A DNA stretch of 64,000 nucleotides from Gnetum montanum (GCA_015680685.1 MNCI01013788.1:63419-127418); one strand, 5' to 3'; positions 1-12,299 are shown, numbered from the stretch's first letter. Program-made: numbers and translations. The notes: generated by a model not told the origin, from the sequence alone.

Positions 1-351
1 GAAATTATATTTGATTCAAGCAACGTACTATATGAACTATAAGTGATTTGATAAAATAGAAATCTTTAATGACTCATAGTATTCAACAAGGTTACCTGAA
101 TTTCTATTATAATAGCCAATTACAATTTTATACACAAACCCAACTATTTTAACATTCATAATAGCAAACACACATATACGCTTAATTTGCTCTATAACCA
201 CTGAGTTTATTTGGAGGTATCTGAGCCTTGGTCTTGCCAAAGACCAGCAAGCACCTAAACCCAAGTTTGAAGGAACACCTTCATTTTTCATAACCCCAAT
301 CATGAGATCCGAAGGAGCATGTTGGCAATCCCAAATGCTTGCCAACACTTT

Positions 352-651
352 TTAAACCAAAAAAACATGTTGAAGACATTCAACCATAGCAATAAATTCT
401 ACCTTATATGATGATAGGCTCACAGTAGTTTGATTCTTTGTCTTCCAATAAATAGAATTAGGACCATGAAAAATAAAGAAATCAAAAGGTGACTTATAAT
501 CATCTACATATCCTCCCCAATTAGCATCAAAATAAACATAAAAATTTCCATCTCCATTAATGAATTTAATGCCAAAATCAATTGTTTCTTTAACATACCT
601 CAAAAGATGTTTCAAGGCATTATTAAGAACGGAATGCCTTGGCTCTTGCAT
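352..651 (-). pseudogene. Copia RNase H fragment
   Basis: This is the C-terminal RNase H domain of the copia polyprotein, which degrades the RNA strand of the RNA/DNA hybrid. The 99-residue open stretch shows the plant copia signature: a FDANWGG block (normally aDADWAG), a K-S-P block with aromatic residues, and the TVSLSSYKVEFIA block (normally TVALSSTEAEYMA). The usual D of DADW is N here and the E of TEAEY is displaced, so catalytic residues look damaged. It follows the reverse transcriptase on the same strand with a frame interruption. Nothing recognisable follows it at 37-348 although that stretch is open. Confidence 0.8.
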
Positions 652-659
652 AAACCTTG

Positions 660-1467
660 ATAAAAATTAAGTTGCATATCCCAAATTATGCCTACTAGGA
701 CATAAAAATCTTAATAAACTAATCATACCTTTGTATAAGGAAGGATAAACCAATGGAGTATCATCTTTCCTTGAAAGCTTCATATTTTAGAGAAGTGGAG
801 TTTTAGCAATATTGGCTTCTTCTAGCTCATACTTTTCAATCATGGGTTGTGCATACTTTGACTAATGCATCTTCAAACAATATTTTTCTTGATCAATTTG
901 AATTCCTAAAAAATATTTCAGGACTTCCATGTCCATCTTAAAATCACTTTTCATATTATACCTAAATTTCTCATTTAATTTTTTAGATGGAGCCATAAAG
1001 ACCAAGTCATCAACATAGAGTGAAATAATGATGAAATCTTAACCTTGATGTTTAAAGTACAAGGTAGGCTCAAACATACAACTTCTATAACCATTCTTGA
1101 GAAAAAATCCATTAATTCTAGGAAACCAAGCTCTTGGAGCTTGCTTCAAGCCACACAAAACTTTATTCAACTTGCACACCTTGTTTTCTTTTCCTTGAAC
1201 CTAAAAATCTTCAAGCTAATATATATAAACACCCTCTTCTAATTTTCCATTAAGAAATGTAGAATTAACATTTGTTTGATTGAGTTTTATACCTTTATGA
1301 ACAACAAGTGACACCATAAGATTAGTAGTCTCAAATCTAGCAATAGGAGCAAAAATCTCATCATAATCAACATGCTTCTTTTGAAGAAAACCTCTTGCTA
1401 CAAGTCTAGCCTTGTGTGCAATAATTTTACCAACTTCATTTGGTTTCAAAGATCCATTTGGTGTCAA
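660..1467 (-). pseudogene. Copia reverse transcriptase, frameshifted
   Basis: This is the RVT_2-type reverse transcriptase of copia elements. The N-terminal part (1216-1467) has the family blocks KARLVARGF and YDEIFAPIARF. The catalytic YVDD tetrad is encoded at 1006-1017 in a different frame, followed by the K-Y-FLGIQI block and the region leading to RNase H. Several frame changes and stops between 660 and 1215 make it non-functional. It lies between the integrase remnant and RNase H, as expected. Confidence 0.85.
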
Positions 1468-1552
1468 TGACTTTCTTCACTTTTGGCTTGTCTACCAATG
1501 TCCAAGTTTCATTTCTCTTAATAAAACTCATTTCCTTCTTCATTGCTTAAAT

Positions 1553-2412
1553 TCAAACTTGATATTTAAGAGCCTCCTTGACATTTGAGGGCCCATGTGC
1601 AAGGGTAGCATATGCAACATGAGAAATGGCTAGACTCCTAATCCTTATTCTGTTTAATTCTTTATTTAACATTTGAGAAGGTAGGTGTTCCTTTTCCACC
1701 CAAAGTTTTGAGTTGTAATCTTGTTTCTTGCCTTGATCAACCTTGTGAAACTCGTCAAAATATGCCTTTGATTCATCAAATACAATATTTCTAGAGCAAT
1801 ACCACTTCCTATCAATGGAATCAAAACATTTATATCCACATGTTCTAGAATCATAATAAAAAACAAAGAAAAACAAACACCTTTACCTTTATCATCCAAC
1901 TTATCTATCAATTGCTTTGGAATCTTGACATAACAAATACAACCAAACACCTTTAAATAAGATAAATTTGAAGGCTTATGATAAAGCAATTGATAATGAG
2001 TCTTTTCAACATTTAATGAAGTAATCGACCTATTGAGAAAATAGGTTGTTGTGTGGATCACCTCATGGCAATACCCATTCAAAATTGAGGCATGTTTCAA
2101 CAAACATCTTGCTATCTCCTATAAGATATCATTCTTTCTTTCTGCTATACCATTGCTTTGGGGAGAATACCCATATGTGGTTTGTTTCTCTATTTCACAT
2201 TTAGCATAATAATCATCAAATTCATTTGAAACAAATTCACCACCACAATATGATCTGATTGCCTTAATCCTCAAACCAAACTTATTCTCAACAAGATTCT
2301 AAAAATTCTTGAATGTAAGAAATATTTCATTCTTGGAATGCAAAATATATGACCAAGCATATTTGGAAAAATCATCAACAATTACCAAAAACTATCTTTC
2401 TCCATTTATTGC
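1553..2412 (-). pseudogene. Copia integrase, C-terminal half
   Basis: This continues the integrase catalytic core and C-terminal region of the copia element. Readable blocks include a VDDFSKYAW-type core start near 2330-2390, a GGEF block, and a YSPQSNGIAERKN block near 2130-2190 that carries the E of the D-D-E triad. Then comes the LKVFGCICYVKIP region (1666-2103). The reading begins exactly where the nested element stops: the matching N-terminal half is at 9604-9825. In-frame stops are present. Confidence 0.8.
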
Positions 2413-3205
2413 TGGCTGCGATATCGCGTCCACCCCTGCGATACCACATACGCGATATCACAGTCTGCCACTATGCCTATAAATAAGAGGCGGCTTTCCC
2501 TATTTTAGACATCTAGATCTAGACCCTTAGCCAAACTATAGCAGCCTTACCATTCCAGAGTTAGAATAATTTCCATGTGCCCGCAGTAGGAGTCTTAAAG
2601 TGAATGGATATTTATTCGAGCAAATTGTACCTGAGCACACATTTTTGTACGACAATAAAGACGAACTTTCTAATAAACCTTGCAGCATGTGAACTAAGCT
2701 AAATAGGATTTAATTATTGTTAAATGCATAATTGCTTTCGTAGATAATAAATCTCTCTTAACCCTTGACTCTCCTAGTTAAGTGCATTCAATATGACCAC
2801 TTCAAGCACGTGTGTAATGCTTGGTAACCCAATAACGAGTAGCGTTTGGTAATCCTAGTAGCGTTGCACTGGTTCAAGGTGTGAACGGCAAGTGAGAACG
2901 GATACTGGTGCTAGGATGATTAGAACTTAGTTAGTGAATAGTTAATCAAATTTAGTCAATTAGTTCCCTTCACCTTCCCCATTAGCATAGGACATTAAAA
3001 AGATAAAAGACATAAAAATCATGTACCTCAAGCTTACTTAACCACACAACCATGACAATACAAGTAAGTTTGGGAAGACAACAATTGATTAACCTTAAGT
3101 GTTCCATTAGGGCGCATAAGCACTTAGTTCTTGGAGTTCTACCGGATCGTGTGTGAGATGCTCATATTTGTATGGTTGAGTGTAGGGGTACCTCACCACT
3201 CATCA
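2413..3205 (+). repeat. Left LTR of element 1
   Basis: It starts TGGCTGCGATATCG and ends CACTCATCA. It aligns along its length with 8792-9598. Compared with the right LTR it lacks about 20 bp near the start, including one GATATC half-site. It carries a plant-type TATA sequence (CTATAAATAAGAG, near 2475-2490) downstream of a GATATC-rich U3 region. Confidence 0.9.
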
Positions 3206-3206
3206 T

Positions 3207-3224
3207 TGGCACCGTTGCCGGGGA
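3207..3224 (+). other. Primer-binding site, tRNA-Asp type
   Basis: TGGCACCGTTGCCGGGGA lies one base after the left LTR. It matches the complement of the 3' end of plant tRNA-Asp at 17 of 18 positions and is the primer type used by Athila-like elements. It fixes the plus orientation of element 1. Confidence 0.9.
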
Positions 3225-4249
3225 CTTAGTTGTTTGTGCGCTACATAGAACATAGGAAATCATCCACATCGTTGGAACGCTAGAACGAACCCTTAGGGTT
3301 GATCAAAAAAGAAAAAAAATTAGACAATGGTAAATAGCACATCGAGCAAGACAAAAATGTCTTCTTCTTCACATAAAAAGCACTTCACCACCTAAGCAAT
3401 TCACAAGAGATAGTCGGCGACACAACACACGTAACCAAGATCCACCAATTCCTCAACAATTCCATGTGTTATATATTCATCACGATGAATATGTACTTGA
3501 CTTTACCTTTATTCTCCATCAAGATGAACAACTGCATTGAAGAGACTTGGAGGGTAACATAGTATTTCCTCTAGACTGAGTAGTCCCCAACATGCTCCTT
3601 CGTGTCCTTGCACGAATAAGCATGTCATAGTTGTACGCAGAGTACGTTGCATGCAACCATGACACAAGGGACTACCATCCCATAGAAGTGCAACGTCAAA
3701 GGGACTTGCAACAGAAGAGATACTATACATTGTTGAAGGGCAAAAGACCCCATAATGCTCCATCCATCTTAAGAGAAATTGAGGGTGGTGAACCTATTTC
3801 AATAGGTTCTACACAAAATGACGTTCCCCCTCCTAATGATGGTGAGGAGGTGGTGTATCAGAACCTTCACTCGATAATTCACAACCCTAGTTCTAATCCC
3901 CACGAACACCAAGTGTTTAATGAGGGAACACAAACACATGATAAGGGCGAGCAATCTGATCGTAATCACGATTGGGGCTAAGACCACTGAAGAGAAGGTA
4001 GAAAACATCGTCATGGCGATTGTTCTCCTTCCTTTTCACCTTCATCATCACATTCACCCTCTCCTTCTGTATCAGGACGCAGTCATAAGGAACCCAACCG
4101 TGAGGATAAGGGTAAACAGAGTGAGAAACCTCAACGAGAGAGTCAAGAACGAGGACGAGGGCATTCTAGAGAATCATGACATAAAATAAGGGAAAGTAGG
4201 GAACCACGTAGACATCATAGACACTATGAATGAAATGACCACGAAGAAC

Positions 4250-5290
4250 CCCTACTTGCAACCCAAAGCATGTTAGACATCACGGAGGTCGTAAGAATAC
4301 CCACAAGGCACCAAAAAGATAGCAGGATCAAGATACTAGACATGAATAACATCCCACGATTTGAGGAGGGATGTAACGCTGATCCTTAGAACCACTTACA
4401 AGCATTTCACAATGCATGTGCCTTGCAGAACATTGAGAACGAGTGGCAAAAATTAAAGTTGTTCCCAAGGACACTAATGAAAGAAGCAAAAAGCTGGTAC
4501 CGATCCTTAGAACCAGAATCCATTCGAAGGTGGAGTACGATGCTAGAACTATTTAATGATAAACATCAAACATACTCCCGAGTGTTCAACCTGCAAAAGA
4601 AAATCCAATGATGGAAGAAAGGAAATCACAAACCCTTCGATGTTGTAATGGGCTGTTATTATGCACTGTTGCATCATTGCCTAGGTCATGGTTATGCACA
4701 ACAGGATCAACTACACCATCTCGTAGATGTGCTTAGACATGAAACCAGGAGAACTCTTGGAACGTATGCCCAAGGGAGATTATCAAAGCTTAGCTCCCAT
4801 CAGTTTCATAGATTTTTGGAGCAAGTAGCTAAGGAAGAAGGGGAGCTACGTAAGAGAGAAAGTGCATAAGAGTACAACCACGATTCTTCCCTCTGAAAAA
4901 GAGGAGTGAGATTTTGTGAGGAAGAGGAAGAGTCACCACTCGAGGAGATGGTGAATAGGAAAACCTTGCCGCTCCAAAAATTAACAACAGAAGTTTCGGC
5001 GAAGGTAGACCAGATGTGGGACTCCCTAGATAGTAGATTTGAAACCGTTCTTAAAATTGTAGAGGAGTCTAAGGAGCAAGGTAGTGACTATGACAAAAAG
5101 AAAAACAGGGATTTGGACCATGCACTTAACAAAGGTAAGGGTAAAATGGCCATCACTGAAGAGGTTGTGGATTATGATACGAACAATGACAGTAGATGTG
5201 AGATATATTAGTATGACCATCCTAAGGGATGTTTCCCAGTAATCTCACATTTGCAAGAGTCTAGGGTGTATGCACTTAACCCACGACTTA
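4250..5290 (+). pseudogene. Gag of Athila-like element 1
   Basis: The structural gag protein would form the virus-like particle. The retrotransposon-gag core is readable as WQKLKLFPRTLMKEAKSWYR, then SLEP-SIR-W, an ELF-D block and a TLGTYAQGRLSKL block. It is broken by a stop at about 4609 and by others upstream. A charged helical stretch (4906-5211) and a degenerate zinc-knuckle-like DHPKGCFP block (5217-5240) follow. Close homologues of all these blocks occur in element 2 at 21665-22555 on the other strand, so the two elements belong to one family. Confidence 0.8.
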
Positions 5291-5911
5291 ACAAACAGCA
5301 AGCACCCCAACGGTTACCTTATCCCCAAGGTAACCCAAGGCAATTCCACCAACCTTTAACATATTACCCAAGTGGAACTTTGCCACAACCTATTGAGCAA
5401 CATCAGTAGTGGAAATACCCATAGTCATGGGGGATGCCACCACCAAGGCAACAATACCCTTACCGGCAACCAAACCCATATCGCTATTACGTGTAGTAGC
5501 CAATCTCTCCACATGCCTCTGTCGGTCACGTGACACCACAACGTCACCACCAAGCTCGAGAGTATTATAGGACTCCTTCTCCTGAGAGATACAACCCATA
5601 GACATACCATCCTCCAAACCCATCTGTGACTCTCACACCGATAGCTCCACTACCACCCGCTCCGGAAATGCAAGGGGAACTCCCCACTCAACCACAGCAA
5701 CGTAATGCTATGAGAGCTATGAACCTTCAACCTACTACTAGTTCTGACAACCGTACAAAGAGAAGATCTTTCTTCAAAACCAACAGTCCAACCAAGCTCT
5801 CACAACCACAAGCAATTGAGCCTCTGAATGCTTCTCCATCAAATAAGGCTTCAGAGATCCCTTCAAACCAAAAATAGAGCTCAACGCACATGGTTATGTT
5901 AACACATGATG

Positions 5912-6375
5912 TCACTGACTAGATTAAGGAGGGCCACCTTCCCAGGAAATTCTCTAACCCCAGAAGCCCTTTAATCTATCTCCAAGTCGCTGGGAATGAA
6001 CCCTGTAAAGCTCTTCTGGACTTAGGTTCCGGAGTCAACTTAATATCACAAGAGATGTATAAAGCCTGGAACCTGCCTCCACTAAAGAAGAGCAATATTT
6101 TCTTAGAGCTAGCTAACCATTCCATCACTGTCCCCTTGGGATTGGTAGAGGACATCGTTATGACTATGTGTGGGTGGTCATACCTAGCTGATTTCCTAGT
6201 GATACAAGTAAACAATGACAAATGGGACTTCCCAATAATAATGGGGAGCGCATGGCTAAGTACCATAAATGCATGTCTAGGAATCCATGATCTTTCCCTG
6301 GAAATATCTAAGGAAAATAATTTTGGGAAGATCGAGAAGAAGAAAGTTCCATACATCACATACAGTGATACATAG
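5912..6375 (+). pseudogene. Retropepsin-like protease of element 1
   Basis: An aspartic protease domain typical of Athila/Gypsy polyproteins processes Gag-Pol. The active-site loop reads ALLDLGSGVNLIS (normally LLDLGASVNLI), followed by the LANHSITVPLGLVEDI flap-like region and the closing hydrophobic IIMGSAWLSTINA block (normally IILGRPFLATANA). The N-terminal part is upstream of the first ATG at 6055, so the true reading starts in the preceding frame around 5912. The domain is nearly open, but no pol domain follows: after about 6780 the sequence is non-coding. Confidence 0.8.
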
Positions 6376-6779
6376 GATGATTGCGTATAGGAATGTTCAA
6401 CATTACCTGCATGCAACCAATGTGCCCAAGAAATTAACATACACAAGTGCCTGTATGTAGCAACCACACAATAAGAAAATACCCAGTGGTTGATAGCTTA
6501 TCACAAGAGCAACTCACCAATGTGCATGGAACTAACTGAGGGAACAAGTTGCACACACGTCGAAAGCATAGATACACTAGAGCAAGAGTGTCGTCAACTT
6601 CCAACCCTTAACTTGAAAACATCAATAGGGGGAAGCTGGAAATTTCCAAAAACTTCGAACAAACGCTCTGATAGAAAATTATTAATCAATGTGCAACAGC
6701 CTAAACGTTACCATGAATCTAGAACGGTCAATGCACATAACACATCGGAGAAAGGACGACCTCGCTCATTATTCTAGAT

Positions 6780-8144
6780 CTCCCCCTTTCAACTCAGTCA
6801 TGGGGGAGATGGCCACCTCTGCTGATCAATCAAAACCCTCAGTTCCTTTTTAAGTTTTTTTTTTACACATTTTTTTTTTACAAATTTCTTTAACTTTTCT
6901 TATTTTGGTTTTGCAACATCGTTCATACTTTTGTTGTTTATTTGTGTGTTTATTTATTTTGTTAACTTTGTCACCTAATAAGTGCTTCTAAAGATGGTAT
7001 GAATTGTATTCTATTGGTTGCTCATGTTTGGTTTTTACCTTTGAGTTATAATGTTGATACTAAGGTATGGTTCTTTTGATATAACAGGTAATGAATCCAC
7101 ATCATCCATGCATCCATGAATTTCTATGGTCTCTCTTGGCTTGGAATTGTACAGTCCCTTTCTTTAAAAAAATAATAATAGAACTATCAATGAATTGGTG
7201 ACTGGGCATTTCTCAAACTAAGGAAGAACTCAAGGATTGAAAAAGGTGTGACTTCAAGGGGATTTGATGCATTTTTGTTGGCCATTCTCTTGGGTGCTTG
7301 GATGTTTTCCTCTTTAGTTTTCCTTACCATTTTGACGTTGCTCCATTATCAGGAAGTTGAGTTAATAAAAATAATAAGTATTTGCATGGTGTGGTTCTCA
7401 CGCAAAAAAAAAAAAGAGTGAAAATTCAAAGCACACCCCTTAGACGAAATAATCATCTAGGCTACAAGCACTAGTTATGGAACTAAATAACCATGTTCCC
7501 TCTAACTAAGGCCCCTTCTCACTTCCCACTTTCTCCTTTTCCATTTCATCGGAATGGTGGTGACTTTTTGACGGAAGCATTCTTGTTACTCCAAGTGGAT
7601 GGATTGGCCAAATGTATTAATGTGAAGTCACTAAATGTGAATTGTTTGAGGCTAAATTTGGAATGAGATCTACTAAGTCACATTAACCATTAATACACAA
7701 GGGGTTGTACACCTTGTTCTTCAGACTCCATTCCATTCTCTTCTTTCCATCCTTCTTTCTTCAATTTTCACCTCATTGCCGATTGTATCAATAGTCTATA
7801 TTTTGGTTGATGCATTGTTTTCTTTTTGGTAAATTCTTGTGGTTAAGACTATAACTCTTGTGTCCAAATGACATTTCTAGAGCCTATGGACTCTTTGAAT
7901 GTGAGATTGTCAGGGCATTAAGGGCATGAGCCTGCTTTGGGGAGGCCCCACTAGCATTCCTATTTGGTCCACCTGTTAATTTCTTTCCCTTAAACATTTT
8001 CTGCAATCAATTTTTATTGTGTTCATTTCCATCTCTGACATCCATTTCATCAGTGTTACAGTTGTCTCTTTTTCTCCATCTTTCTTATTCCTTATCTTTT
8101 TTCATTTTCTCTCTACTAGAGGTTCGCTCTTCATCATGGGGATC
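6780..8144 (+). other. Non-coding interior of element 1
   Basis: No domain was recognised in any frame. The stretch starts with a polypurine-like TCATGGGGGAGA motif (6797-6810) and is T-rich. It takes the place where pol would be in an autonomous relative. Confidence 0.5.
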
Positions 8145-8272
8145 CTAGTCCAATTTTTTCGATTTCCTCTTAACCCCTACACCTTTCCTAATCCAATTTT
8201 TTTTATTTCCTCTTAACCCCTACACCTTTCCTAGTCCAATTTTTTTGATTTCCTCTTAACCCCTACACCTTG
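8145..8272 (+). repeat. About 43-bp tandem repeat, three copies
   Basis: Three near-identical units each contain TTTCCTCTTAACCCCTACAC followed by a TCCAATTTTTTT stretch. They lie in the non-coding interior of element 1. Confidence 0.8.
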
Positions 8273-8776
8273 GGTAGCCACCAGTGTTATATCTCCAGAA
8301 TCTGCATTAGCCATATCACAACTCAGACAATGAACCTTACACCGAAGCAGGGTATCAACTGCATTGTGATCCATTTATCCTTGCTAATATAAGACTGTGT
8401 TGTGTGTGCAAATGGCAATCATACAACAATAGATGGGATCTAGAGGGAACACTTGAAATGGACCGGATCTAAAGTAGTTATGCAAGGAACAAGAAGGATG
8501 GTGCGCTTATGGATGGACAATGAAAGACACAATCTTGGCATCGGCAGCAACAGACTTCTTCTTTTCTGTCTCTCTTCTCTCTTCTCTCTCAGCTACCAAA
8601 TAAGGCTGAATGTCAAATGTGTATAGTATTCACCCTTGTTATCATGAACACTAATTTTTCCATGTATTGTAATGACGATCCGTTCACATGTCATCCCATT
8701 CACCAGTAGTGTCATTCAAGTCAATAATCCCATACCTTCCCAATATTTTGTAAGGAACTCAAGGATGAGTTTTCAT

Positions 8777-8791
8777 TCAGTCATGGGGGTA
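8777..8791 (+). other. Polypurine tract before right LTR of element 1
   Basis: TTCAGTCATGGGGGTA sits directly against the TGATGAG start of the right LTR. The same TCATGGGGG core recurs elsewhere in elements 1 and 2. Confidence 0.7.
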
Positions 8792-9598
8792 TGATGAGCC
8801 GCAATATTGCATACGCGATATCGCATCCACCCCTATGATACCGCGTACGCGATATCGTAGCCCGCCGCTATGCCTATAAATAAGAGGTAACTTTCCCTAT
8901 TTTAGACATCTAGATCTAGACCCTTAGCCAAACTATAGCAGTTTTACCATTCCAGAGTTAGAATAATTTCCATGTGCCTGTAGTAGGAGTCTTAAAGTGA
9001 ACTGATCTTTATTCGAGAAAATTGTACCTGAGCACACATTTGTGTACAACAATAAAGACAAACTTTCTGATAAACCTTGTAGCATGTGGACTAAGCTAAA
9101 TAGGATTTAATTATTGTTAAATGTTTAATTTCTTTCGTAAATAATAAATCTCTCTCAACCCTTGACTCTCCTAGTTAAGTGCATTCAGTAGAACTACTTT
9201 GAGCACGTGTGTAACGCTTGGTAACCCAGTAACGAGTAGTGTTTGGTAATCCTAGTAGCGTTGCACTGGTTTAGGGTGTGAACAGCAAGTGGGAATGAAT
9301 ACTGGTGCTAGGATGATTAGAACTTAGTTAGTGAATAGTTAATGAAAGTTAGTCAATTAGTTCCCTTCACCTTCCCCATTAGCATAGGACATTAAAAAGA
9401 TAAAAGACATAAAAATCATGTACCTCAAGCTTACTTAACCATACAACCATGACAATACAAGTTTGGGAAGAGAGTGATTGATTAACCTTAAGTGTTCCAT
9501 TAGGGCGCATAAGCACTTAGTTCTTGGAGTTCGACTAGGTCACACGTGAGATGCTCGTATTCATATGGTTGAGTGTAGGGGTACCTCGCCACTCATCA
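8792..9598 (+). repeat. Right LTR of element 1
   Basis: An 807-bp copy starting TGATGAGCCG and ending CACTCATCA. It is flanked on the right by ACTGC, matching ATTGC on the left of the element at 4 of 5 bases. It shares its body with 2413-3205, 15156-15962, 23054-23860 and 59807-60642. Confidence 0.9.
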
Positions 9599-9603
9599 AC
9601 TGC

Positions 9604-9900
9604 AATTGTGGGCATAGGTCCAGTCACATCCATATGAAAAAGTTCTAGTGGATGTACCTTCTTCTTCATATGAGATGCATGAGGAAAGATCTTTTGCTTG
9701 CCTTTAGGACATGTGTTACAAACTTCATTGGGAAAATTTAAGAATTTCAAACCAAAAGCAACCTTGAATTCAACCAACTTCTTACTATTTTTATAGGAGG
9801 TATGCTCAAGTCTCCAATGCCACAATTTTGCCTCTTCAATCTTGGTTGTTAATGCAAACTTCTCATCAACATGATTCTATACAAAAATGGTATAGATTTG
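9604..9900 (-). pseudogene. Copia GAG-pre-integrase and integrase N-terminus
   Basis: The zinc-binding N-terminal region of copia integrase reads WHWRLEHTS, then CNTCPKGKQ, giving the H-H-C-C pattern. It is followed by ELFHMDVTGPMPT, where MDVTGP holds the first catalytic aspartate. The reading is cut by the LTR of element 1 and resumes at 2412 on the same strand. Confidence 0.85.
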
Positions 9901-10026
9901 AATTTTGAGTTTTGGAAGCTTAACTATGACCCTTCTTAAGTTTGAAATTGTACAAATGTCATCTTCAAAAACAACCTTATGTCCCCTTTGCACCATCTAA
10001 CCAACTAAAAGCAAAGAATTAGACAA

Positions 10027-10251
10027 TTAAGGAACACTGAAAAAATCATGGACCTGTACTTGACTTACATCGTTGAGAGTAATAAGTACTTTTCCAATTC
10101 CTTCAATGTGGGTTTGTTCACCATCATGAACTTTGATTGTCCCCAAGTAGCCATTGGTCTTATACTCAATAAAAGCTTCTTTGTGAGGAGTCATGTGGTT
10201 TGAACAACCACTATCAAAAATCCATGTCCTTGAAGTGATATTATCAAACAT
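10027..10251 (-). pseudogene. Copia aspartic protease fragment
   Basis: The retropepsin domain of the copia polyprotein shows WIFDSGCSNHMT, the plant copia form of the catalytic DSG/DSGAT motif, followed by the G-IKVHDGEQ and IEGIGKVLI strands. It is upstream of the pre-integrase region on the same strand, as expected. Confidence 0.85.
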
Positions 10252-10259
10252 AGTAAATG

Positions 10260-11290
10260 CTGAAAATTTTGACTTATATTAACAATTTATAACTTGTTTG
10301 CCTCTACATTGTGATGCAAGATTTTCTCCTTATTGTGTATCTTGAATTGTGAGATTTTGAATACTAGTGTTCTATCAACATCTTTCTTCATAATAGCCTC
10401 TCTTGGCACAAAAGGTGCACCATGGAATTGATGAAGATGGTGCATCTTTACCTCCTTTTCGCTAGAATTTGTCCTGCCACCTCTTCCTTTGGAAAAATTC
10501 TAAAAACCTCTCCCTCTTGGCTGAAATATTCAACTGAAATTTTGAGGCCTTTTACATTTGATTGCCTCTCGTCTCTTGAATGGTTAAATCTGCCTTCCCC
10601 TCTTCTTCCTCTAGTGAATCTTTTACCTCTTAAAGGGCCTAGAGATGCAACATAAATATTTTCATTTAGATCTAACATCTTCAATTCTTCTAAAGCTTTC
10701 AAAATTGCAATGAACTCATCAATTTTATAAATGGAGAGGGTTTTTTTTCTGAACAATAATTTTACTGGTGGAAAATTTGTAATCATTGTAAAGAACTTGA
10801 ATCACCTTATTTACCTTCTGCTATATTATGAGGTTGTAATTGTACTTTTCCAAGTTTCTCAAAATAATGTGAATCCTTTTTTAAAAAAAATGAGAGAGAG
10901 ACTATTCTATTCTAACCCTCAAATTATCAAACTCAATCATGTATTTCATTTCCTTCAACTTCCTATCTACCTTATTACCTCTATACACTTCTTGCAAGGT
11001 GTTCCAACAAGCCTTGGATGTATCTTTAGTAATGATTCAAGCTTCAGTTACCTCTAAAACACTAGTAAAAATAATCATATTCACAAATAAATCAATCTTC
11101 CTATCTCTTTTGAGCTTATTCCTATGCTTTCTCATCATCAGATCTGGAGGCTCAACATATTCCCATCCTTCATGAACTTGGAGGAATTTCATTAGATATG
11201 ACCAATAAGTAAAATCTTGAGAGCCATAAAAAATAATAGAACACTTCGGGATGTCTTTGATTTATTTGGTAGCCATGAGAATGGATTAAA
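10260..11290 (-). pseudogene. Copia gag remnant with zinc knuckle
   Basis: The region between the primer site and the protease holds gag remnants in several frames. An Arg/Gly-rich basic stretch (near 10590-10650) and a CTFCAKRGYYEERC knuckle (near 10375-10420, with Y in place of the usual H) are visible. The rest is scrambled by frameshifts and poly-T/A slippage. Confidence 0.65.
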
Positions 11291-11303
11291 ATCTTTGATA
11301 CCA
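11291..11303 (-). other. Copia primer-binding site
   Basis: On the minus strand this reads TGGTATCAAAGAT, the initiator-methionine-tRNA primer site of plant Ty1-copia elements (usually TGGTATCAGAGC). It starts two bases after the LTR end CCAACA. Confidence 0.85.
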
Positions 11304-11305
11304 AT

Positions 11306-11642
11306 TGTTGGAATAAGCATAGCAGATAGGACAAGGAATGAAAGCTTTGTGGATAAAATTGAGAAATACTTGTGATATTGTGAAATCTTTTGAGATCATG
11401 TGAAATATACTTTGAAATAGCTAAAAAATTAAGAAACTGAAAAATTGAATTGTGAAAATCAAATCAATGGAAAATTCATAGTGAAAAAACTAAAACTAAA
11501 AAAAAACTTTAAAAATATGAGAACTACTAACTTCTTCCATTATTTTAGAAAAATCAATACAACAAGCTCTTAGCACAATAAGGCAAATCTTCTAACTATT
11601 TCTATAAGGAAAAACAAACTCAACTATAAGTTATACTCAACA
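11306..11642 (-). repeat. Probable 5' LTR of the copia element
   Basis: The inner border is fixed by the primer site. The outer border is inferred from the terminal inverted repeat TGTTG...CAACA, giving 337 bp, a usual copia LTR length. The partner LTR was not identified, so the outer end is uncertain. Confidence 0.5.
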
Positions 11643-12299
11643 TGACTAATTAATGTGATCATAACTAACCACTAACTACTAGAAAAAAATTATTTTTTTA
11701 TAAAAACATTATTGCTACATTTCAACCACATTGTGTAGCAGAAGTATCATGAAAAATGAAAATTTCTTTCTCTAGGAGTTACTAAGTGATGAGAAATTAT
11801 TACATTGACCTTTTGGTTAATAACTCAGGAAAAAGAGTATTGGTCAATAATTGGATAAACTAGCATGTGATGGATAAATTTGGATTATATTACTTTATTG
11901 AAGAGAATTATCTGGATAACATGGCCTGAGTAACATTAAAATGAAATTCATAATATGATATGATTTGTGCTTGTGAAATTGATCAGAAAGCATTCACCTC
12001 CATTTTGAGTAGAGGTCATTTGGTTAAGGTTATATCAACCTGAACATAGTATTAGCGAAAGTTTAGTGTGGAAACATTTCAAGTTTAGGTTATGGGTAAT
12101 GGCTAGAAGTTATATCAATATATGTCAAGTGGACTAGTCATTCTTAACAAGTTTGGACCTAAAGTGCTAATGTAATGGGCAAAGTTCATTTTATCCTAGC
12201 CTATGGATTTAGGAAAATGTCTTTTATCCTAATTTATCCACTCCAAGATTTTACCCAAAATATATTAAGTGGACTTGACAATATTGGTTTTATTTGACA
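11643..12299. other. AT-rich stretch without recognised features
   Basis: No coding domain, LTR border or repeat unit was recognised in either strand. Confidence 0.4.

Larger units (their letters stand above)
2413..9598 (+). mobile_element. Athila-like LTR element lacking reverse transcriptase and integrase (element 1)
   Basis: Two LTRs of 793 and 807 bp (2413-3205, 8792-9598) in the same orientation enclose an aspartate-tRNA primer site at 3207-3224, a gag remnant, a retropepsin remnant and about 2.4 kb of non-coding sequence ending in a polypurine stretch before the right LTR. No reverse transcriptase, RNase H or integrase motif was seen in any frame, so it would be non-autonomous (large-retrotransposon-derivative type). 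It sits inside a copia integrase. The flanking 5-mers ATTGC and ACTGC differ at one base, which fits an old insertion. Gag and protease resemble the Tat/Athila branch of Gypsy elements. Confidence 0.85.
1..11642 (-). mobile_element. Decayed Ty1-copia LTR retrotransposon, split by a nested LTR element
   Basis: Reading down the minus strand from 11642 come an LTR, a methionine-tRNA-type primer site, gag with a zinc knuckle, protease, GAG-pre-integrase and integrase, reverse transcriptase and RNase H. This order (integrase before reverse transcriptase) defines Ty1-copia. The integrase is broken between 9604 and 2412 by the element at 2413-9598, with similar 5-bp flanks (ATTGC at 2408-2412, ACTGC at 9599-9603). 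Every domain carries stops or frameshifts, so the copy is dead. No 3' LTR could be matched at the left end, so the element probably runs off the window or is truncated there. Confidence 0.85.

Noticed and set aside
8019-8216. 65-codon F/S-rich ORF
   Set aside because: It is produced by T-rich sequence and the 43-bp tandem repeat in non-coding element 1.
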